Source: Crotalaria pallida (taxonomy: Eukaryota > Streptophyta > Magnoliopsida > Fabales > Fabaceae). Taken from it: a stretch of 64,000 nt of DNA. The notes beneath the pieces were generated by a model. The model was given only the letters and a program-made list of their open reading frames with translations. It did not search any database and was not told the DNA's origin. Where the stretch lies: the NCBI GenBank assembly GCA_037953625.1, contig CM075649.1, positions 127,593,290-127,657,289 of the forward strand, written 5' to 3'. The position numbers and the translations under genes were made by a program. Below, in pieces: positions 58,701-64,000 of the stretch; within the stretch, counting starts at the first letter, position 1, and the number at the start of each line of letters is the position of its first letter.

Positions 58701-58995
58701 GGTTGGTGAGTGAGTGAAGTGAAATAAGTGAGTGACTCTGTATCTTTTGTGAAATAATACCCCAAAAACCTAATGAAAAATGCAGCAGTCCATATGCATT
58801 TAGGCAAGGATCGACTCAGTTTGGACCGGTTCGGTTTTTCAACTGAAACCGAAAACCGAACCGAACCGATCAGTTTATAGAAAAACTAGTCCAAAAAAAA
58901 CCAGTACATGCTGTTTATTTCGGTTTTTGGTTTTTCGGTCCGATTTTGCGATTTTTAATTGGTCCGGTTTGGTTTTGAACACCCCTAGTGAACAG

Positions 58996-59609
58996 GGGAA
59001 GATTGGACCAGTACATAGCCAATTTATGGAAGACGTCGAACAAGAGGAAATCCATTTGAGCTAACGAGGAGGAAGGTACAGAGGCCAACAACCGTAAAGG
59101 AAAGAAACACAAAGAACAAGACAATGGAGAAAGATCCAAAGATCGAGAGTGCGAAGATTTCATGGTCATCACCAGAGGGTTTACCGCGGGAGGCACATCG
59201 AGATCGGCACAACTGCGTTATGTGGAGATTATTATGCAAGTCAATAGTGAATCAAGAAGCCAAAAAAGCTTGGACCTAGTTATCTCCTTTTCTGAAGAGG
59301 ACTATAGTGGAATTATCAGAATGCATGACGATCTGTTGTTGATCAAGGTGATCATAGCGAACGTGAAGGTCCATAAAGTCTTCGTAGATCAAGGCAGCTC
59401 GACATGCATCGTTTTTTCTGAACTTTCAATGGATTATGGCTGAACGAGGACATTCTCCTTGCAACCCTACGTAGGACAGCTTTCCGAATTCATTGGAGAA
59501 GCCATGAAGCCCCGAGGTGCCATCGAATTATTGGTGACTTTCAAAGATGATCCCATGAGCGTAACCCACTTAACCAGGTTCTTAATCATTGATGCTCCTT
59601 CATCTTACC
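58996..59609 (+). pseudogene. Tat-lineage gag end and protease remnant
   Basis: After the hAT insertion the gag tail continues (Lys/Glu-rich, 59040-59150). Then follow ITRGFTAGGTSRSAQLRY and the aspartic protease segment VHKVFVDQGSSTCIVF (about 59370-59420), a stop at 59441-59443, and in-frame text LQPYVGQLSEFIGEAM beyond it. Homology ends near 59609 in an A-rich junction; reverse transcriptase is absent. Confidence 0.7.
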
Positions 59610-60745
59610 AAAAAAGAAAAAAACCAAAGTAAAAGAGAGAGAAAGAGCACCGTAAGAGATGAAAAACCAAGATGAAGGGTATTTATTACTGCGTTTTCCT
59701 TGGAGTGAGATAAATGGAGAATGAAATGGCAAAATGGTTTTGATGCAGTATTATTTTCCATGTGTATGTTACAAGTTATAAAATTGTAAATTTTTGTTTT
59801 TATGAGGGGTATAGGTGGGAGAGGCTAATTTACGCCAACCAACACAACCACTATTTAGTGAAAAAAACACTGTTTTATTATTATAGTAATAGATAATTCC
59901 ATGCTTAACCAGAGTGTTAATTTAACCTTACCTCATTGGTGCTAAATGCACTAGTAAAATTGCGGAACTTTTTCAAGGGTGCATTAGTCTTTCCATTGTC
60001 CCCCATATTAATCTTCTTATCTTCGTTCATATTTGGGAGAAACTTGGAAATAAAAAAGTTTAAATCGGCAAGGGAAGCCGATCGGTAACCGTAAACGATC
60101 GAGAGGTATATCCGCATTATTCTATGACTTTTAACAAATTATCGGATAGGCTAGCCGGTTGGTTACCCTTTTCGATCGGCTTGCTCTTCCGAATGTTCTA
60201 TATATAATAATTTCTCTATGGACAGATTGGCTCTCCGATTGGTTGCCTATTTCAATCGGAAGGCTCTACCGATCGGCATGTTTTTCTGATTCTTATGTAA
60301 CCAGAAAAAAAAGAACGATTAAACAAAGCAATACGGAGATGAAAGAGATGTGTGACTTGTTGCTATTTGATGATTTAGTTTTTTTGGAAGGGTTTCCAAA
60401 ATTGAAAAATAAGTGTAAAGAGTTTATGGGATGAAGAAAGGAGAGAAAATGGGAGAAGATGGAGGAGGAAGAAGAAATGAGACAATGTGAAAAGTAAAGT
60501 AAAAAATATTGGGTGTGTGAGGTAGAAGTGAAAAGAGAAGAAAATGTAAAAGTTGGATGCGTGAGGAAGGGTATTTTGAAAAGTCATGACAAAAATTTTA
60601 AAATTTATACTAAAAAATGTTGGGTGTGTGAGGTAGAAGTGAAATGAGAAGAGAATGTAAAAGTTGGATGCCTGAGGAAGGTTATTTTGAAAAGTTCATG
60701 ACAAAAATTTTAAAACAATGAGTATTTATACTAAAACAAGGGTGT
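59610..60745. other. Intergenic DNA with a 110-bp tandem repeat
   Basis: No gene is seen. GATCGG-rich text occurs around 60060-60290. Two copies of a unit of about 110 bp (each with TTGGGTGTGTGAGGTAGAAG) lie at about 60504-60612 and 60615-60725. Confidence 0.6.
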
Positions 60746-61584
60746 TGTTCTGTTGTAGAATCCTTGGACTTGAACTAATCGGTCAAGTCCCAATTCTTCT
60801 ACTTGTTGTTGTTAGACATGAAGGGGGCACCTTGAATACCAAGATACCCACACTCTTGTCGATTGTTTTGGTGTTGTGTGTGTTAGTGTGAGCAAGATAG
60901 ATCATACCTTGGTCCCTTACCTGCCTTTATAGGCGTAGTAGTAGGAGTGGGGTGTAAAGCCGATTAATAAGGAATCTGGGATTCCAGCCAACGGCTGTCT
61001 TTATGGCGACGGTTTCATTTGTTAATGCTCATTATGACTCCTCCTCAACGGATAGTCTCTCAACGCCAGATGTCCAACGTTACCGGTTGGTAAACCTCAA
61101 TCCGGTTTGCCAGTACGTTGGTTTTGTATTGTGCTGGGCCACTATGGGACCTCCTTGTCGAATTGCTAGTATACCGGTTTCCACCAGGTTGAGCCTCTTG
61201 GGGCCTCGTGGCCGAATCGTCGGTATACCGGTTTACAGCTGACCGAGTCTTTATGGGTCCTCTTGGCCGAATTGCCAGTATAATGGTTTCCACCAGATTG
61301 AGCCTATTGGGGCCTCATGGCCGAATTGCCGGTATACCGGTTTACACCTGACTGAGTCTTTTTGGGTCCTCTTGGCCGAATTGCCGGTATACCGGTTTCC
61401 ACCAGATTGAGCCTCTTGGGGCCTCTTGGCCGAATTGCCCGTAAACTGGTTTACACCTGACTGGTCCTCTATGGGTCCTCCTGACCGAATTATCTGTATA
61501 CCGATTCACACCTGACTGGGCCTCTATGGGGCCTCTTGGCTGAATTGCCAGTATATTGGGGGTGCAAGAATCTGGTCCATAACA
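60746..61584 (-). mobile_element. Probable solo LTR with target duplication
   Basis: On the minus strand it begins TGTTATGGACCAGATTC and ends CTACAACAGAACA (TG...CA). The flanks GGTGT and GGTGC match at 4 of 5 bases. A TATA-like CGCCTATAAAGGC lies near 60940, leaving about 190 bases of transcribed LTR. The U3 part is built largely of the 54-bp repeats at 61170-61556. No internal coding region adjoins it. Confidence 0.55.
61170..61556. repeat. Tandem array of about seven 54-bp units, two alternating types
   Basis: Units of 54-55 bp alternate between a type with GGTTTCCACCAGATTGAGCC and a type with GGTTTACACCTGACTGAGTC. All share a GGCCGAATTGCCGGTATA-like end. The alternation suggests amplification as a 109-bp dimer. 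The array lies in the U3 part of the solo LTR. Confidence 0.9.
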
Positions 61585-61693
61585 GGTGCATTTAGAAATT
61601 TCCCTATTGTGATAAAGATGAGAAAAGTTTGATGTTGAGTCTTATAACCAAATAATGATACAATGTATAAAAAAAAGAGTTTGATGTTAAGAT

Positions 61694-62790
61694 TAGGGAT
61701 GTAATTGGTAGCGTTGGGTTGGTTTTTGAGGAGGTTTAGCACCCGACCCAACCAAAATAAATTGAGTTGAGTTGGGTTGACTTATTCTCTATTTGAGTGT
61801 CAAAATCGACCCAGCCCAACCCATAAAAGTTCGAGTTGGGTTGAGTCGGGTGATTGAGTTTATGTATCCTGATTTTTATAAAATAAAATAACAAAAAATA
61901 TTTAAATAAATATAAAAATAAAATTAAAAATAGAACAAAAATCACATAAATAAGTAATTAAATATTATCCAAATCAACCCAATTACATAATTGTGAACCA
62001 AATTATCCATAAACAATATAATTACACAATTTAGCATTAAATAATAAAAAATTAAATATAACATATATTAGTAATAAATAAATAAATAAAGCATATTTAA
62101 ATCAGAGGGTTGAGTTAGGTTAATCAATTTTTAAGATAATAAACTTGTGATCCAACCCATGCTTGATTGGGTTACTTAAAAAAACCGACCCAACCCATTA
62201 AACCGACTTAACCCATCAAATATGAGTTGGGTTGGGTTTATCAGGTTCGCGGATCGATTCTGACACACTTACAACTAGGGATGGCAAAAAAACCCATACC
62301 CGCGGGTATCCGCTTGAAACCGACCCGATTTTGGTGGTGAAAACCCACTATGATTGGGTTTGGAGAAACCCAAAACTGAAATCCGTTTTAAAAAAATGGG
62401 GGTATGGCGGGTTTGGTATTTTAAGTACCCACCTCGCCCTCGCTCTGATAAAAAATTTAAATAATTTTCATTATAATTATAGTTAAATGGTAAAGTCAAA
62501 CTAACATATTTAGTTAAAACCATGATTTAATTCTTAAGTTTTTGGATATTTTTGAAATTTGACGTTTATTATTATATATTATTTGAATTATAATGTATTT
62601 TATGTGTGATTTTTGTTTAATACAATAAAACTCATTCCCTGAACTCGACGGGAATGAGTTTGATTTTCACTTTCTCATATCGCTCTCCTGAAATTTGCAC
62701 CCGAATCCGCATCGCTCTTGATGAGTACGGAGTCAGTATTGTCAAAACCCGCCTCAAACTCGACCCGTTGCCATGCCTACTTACCACCCT
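61694..62790. mobile_element. hAT MITE interrupted by a second hAT MITE
   Basis: The left end is TAGGGATGTAATTGG. The right end, after the inner insertion, is CACTTACCACCCT, whose complement AGGGTGGTAAG is a diverged terminus. A perfect 8-bp duplication, GTTAAGAT, flanks it (61686-61693 and 62791-62798). The interior is rich in AACCCAACC and GGGTTGG motifs. Confidence 0.7.
62276..62779. mobile_element. hAT MITE nested in the 61694 element
   Basis: The left end is TAGGGATGGCAAAAAAACCC and the right end reads TAGGCATGGCAACGGG on the minus strand. The flanks CTTACAAC (62268-62275) and CTTACCAC (62780-62787) match at 7 of 8. The ORFs inside are not coding. Confidence 0.75.
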
Positions 62791-62995
62791 GTTAAGATAT
62801 GTGGTGGATATCCTAGGATTTAGCCAAACAACAAAAGAAGCATAAAACTATCCTATTCCATTACAAGTTCAACACCGCTCTTCTCCCAAACACCACCCAC
62901 TCTTAACTCCTAACACCTTTCCCTGCCTTCATTCCTTCATTTCCCACTCTCTTTCCTCAGTCGCCGCCACTCCACACACTCACCGTGCCGTTACA

Positions 62996-63594
62996 ATGCA
63001 AACCATTAACCGCCTCATCTCATCCACCAGAACACTCTCCTTCCGCCACGTCACCCCCCTCCACGTCATCGCACCTTCCAGAACCTTCTCATCTTCTTCC
63101 AAAGACGGATCCTCAAACGACGACGTCTTCGGTTGGAACACTCCCTCCTCCTCCTCCTGGTCCACCGACCACTTCAACGGCGAGCCCGCCCCTCCTTCCA
63201 CCGCCACCCCCGCCGCCGCTTCGAACAAAGTCCTATCCGATTTACAAGAAACAGAGGACACGCTTCGGGAGCTCGACGCGGAGAATCGGAAGAGCAAGGC
63301 TTTCGTCGACGGATGGCAGTCGAGAATGTTCGAAACGGCGGTGTATTTGAAGCAGGTTCTGGAACCGGGTGCGAGAGGGTCGTATTTGAAGGATTCGGAG
63401 AAAGCGGAGATGTATCGGTTGCATAAGAAGGATCCTCAGGTTTACACTGTTGAGAAGCTCGCTAAGGATTATAGGATCATGAGGCAGAGAGTTCACGCTA
63501 TTCTCTGGCTTAAGGAGCTCGAGGAAGAGGAAGAGAAGAAGCTCGGCCGCCCCCTTGATGATTCGGTGGAGATGTTGCTCGACAATTTTCCCGA
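62996..63594 (+). CDS. GCD1-like mitochondrial protein, first exon (partial)
   Basis: The N terminus (MQTINRLISSTRTLSFRHVT, rich in Arg/Ser/Thr, no acidic residue in the first 35) looks like a mitochondrial presequence. A Ser/Pro-rich linker follows. From about residue 80 the sequence is conserved-looking: a helical stretch, DGWQSRMFETAVYLKQVLEP, GSYLKDSEKAEMYRLHKKDP, YTVEKLAKDYRIMRQRVHAI, LWLKE, an acidic run and LGRPLDDSVE. This matches what I recall of plant GAMETE CELL DEFECTIVE 1, a mitochondrial protein needed for gametes and embryos, and resembles the fungal Bot1/mS45-type ribosomal regulator domain. The open frame ends TGA at 63596-63598, but GTGAGT at 63595 is a strong splice donor, so the gene probably continues past the window. 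GC-rich codon use fits a host gene. Confidence 0.7.
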
Positions 63595-64000
63595 GTGAGT
63601 TCGCGTTTCTTGCTTAACGTTTATTGTTTAGCGATCGATTCGTACATTTTAGCTGGCATTTGGTACAGTGTTAGGACGAGACAAAACAGAACATATGAAT
63701 TTAATTTCATGTTTTGCTCAGTTTTATAAAGTAGGACATTGTTGGATATGAGATTATAAGGTGACATTATAAGTTGGAAAGTAGCAAGATTTTAAATAGC
63801 GGTTGCAGTCGTGGTTTTGGAGATTCCCAAAACCTTGACCTTACAGACTATTGAAGGCGAATGTAGTCGCGTTGTGGTTTTGATGACTCGCCAAACCTTA
63901 ACATTGCTGTGTCTGCGGCAGTTGCGGACCCTAATTTAAAACCTTGGACAATAGGTATGATCCAATGGTGTAGACTGCAGAGTGTATGCTTTGCCGTAGG
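63595..64000 (+). other. Probable intron of the GCD1-like gene
   Basis: It begins with the consensus donor GTGAGT and is AT/T-rich with no coding ORF. No acceptor leading into recognisable coding sequence appears before the window ends. Confidence 0.5.

Larger units (their letters stand above)
57451..58987 (-). mobile_element. Pack-hAT: hAT element carrying fragments of two host genes
   Basis: The termini are perfect 11-bp inverted repeats, TAGGGGTGTTC...GAACACCCCTA. An exact 8-bp duplication, GTGAACAG, flanks it (57443-57450 and 58988-58995). Subterminal regions are rich in GGTTCGGTT. No transposase is present. The centre holds, in the same minus orientation, a BTB/POZ-gene fragment (58383-58700) followed by a BAG-family exon (57938-58080), each ending at a GT splice donor. 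Confidence 0.85.

Noticed and set aside
58359..58709. 116-residue plus-strand ORF across the BTB fragment
   Set aside because: The minus strand gives recognisable BTB/POZ blocks and a splice donor; the plus frame is Arg/Gly-rich noise.

Overview
The window is a stretch of a dicot plant nuclear genome: AT-rich, with spliced genes and dense transposable elements. A legume is my best guess, but nothing here proves the family. Only four host genes are well supported. They are a cytosolic ribosomal protein L27 gene (14546-14953, minus), a nine-exon RAN1/HMA7-type copper-transporting P-type ATPase (20430-29429, plus), an intronless VQ-motif regulator (34112-34924, plus), and the first exon of a GCD1-like mitochondrial protein that runs off the right edge (62996 onward, plus). 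Each has its own promoter; there are no operons and no functional cluster.

Most of the rest is nested mobile DNA. Positions 1-8616 are a minus-oriented gypsy-type element (repeat copies at 1-275 and 8341-8615, degraded Athila-style primer site near 7521). It is interrupted at 1176-7494 by an LTR-like unit with target duplication AACAG, which is itself interrupted at about 1780-3345 by a Sirevirus-like copia LTR. Positions 9238-10147 hold a Mutator-like MITE and 10401-11680 a truncated gypsy 5' end. A hAT element (11977-13915) contains a Helitron (12363-13722) that carries a LINE-like fragment.

The 14-31 kb interval holds the L27 and ATPase genes. L27 is followed by a foldback element carrying a piece of an AAA-ATPase gene and by a tRNA-derived SINE. 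The 3.8-kb first intron of the ATPase gene is packed with MITEs, and intron 6 carries a second SINE. The VQ gene lies in quiet AT-rich DNA between 31 and 37 kb.

From about 39 to 62.8 kb the DNA is again nested elements. A copia element of the Sirevirus type (39461-49295, minus, both LTRs, extra 3' ORF) is inserted in the 3' LTR of a minus-strand Tat-lineage gypsy element. That gypsy element has an antisense ORF on the plus strand and an integrase remnant at 53452-54020. It is followed by a second copia-type LTR with different palindromes, then a plus-strand Tat element (PBS about 55854, gag and protease remnants). That last gag is split by a 1.5-kb hAT element (57451-58987) carrying fragments of two unrelated host genes, a BTB/POZ gene and a BAG-family gene. 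A probable solo LTR with 54-bp repeats and a hAT-in-hAT pair follow, before the GCD1-like gene.

The most interesting objects are the gene-capturing elements (57451-58987, 15176-15867, 12363-13722), the antisense ORF of the Tat element, and the palindrome arrays in the Sirevirus-like LTRs. I see no CRISPR array, rRNA gene or true tRNA gene. All family assignments are from reading the sequence; no database search was run.
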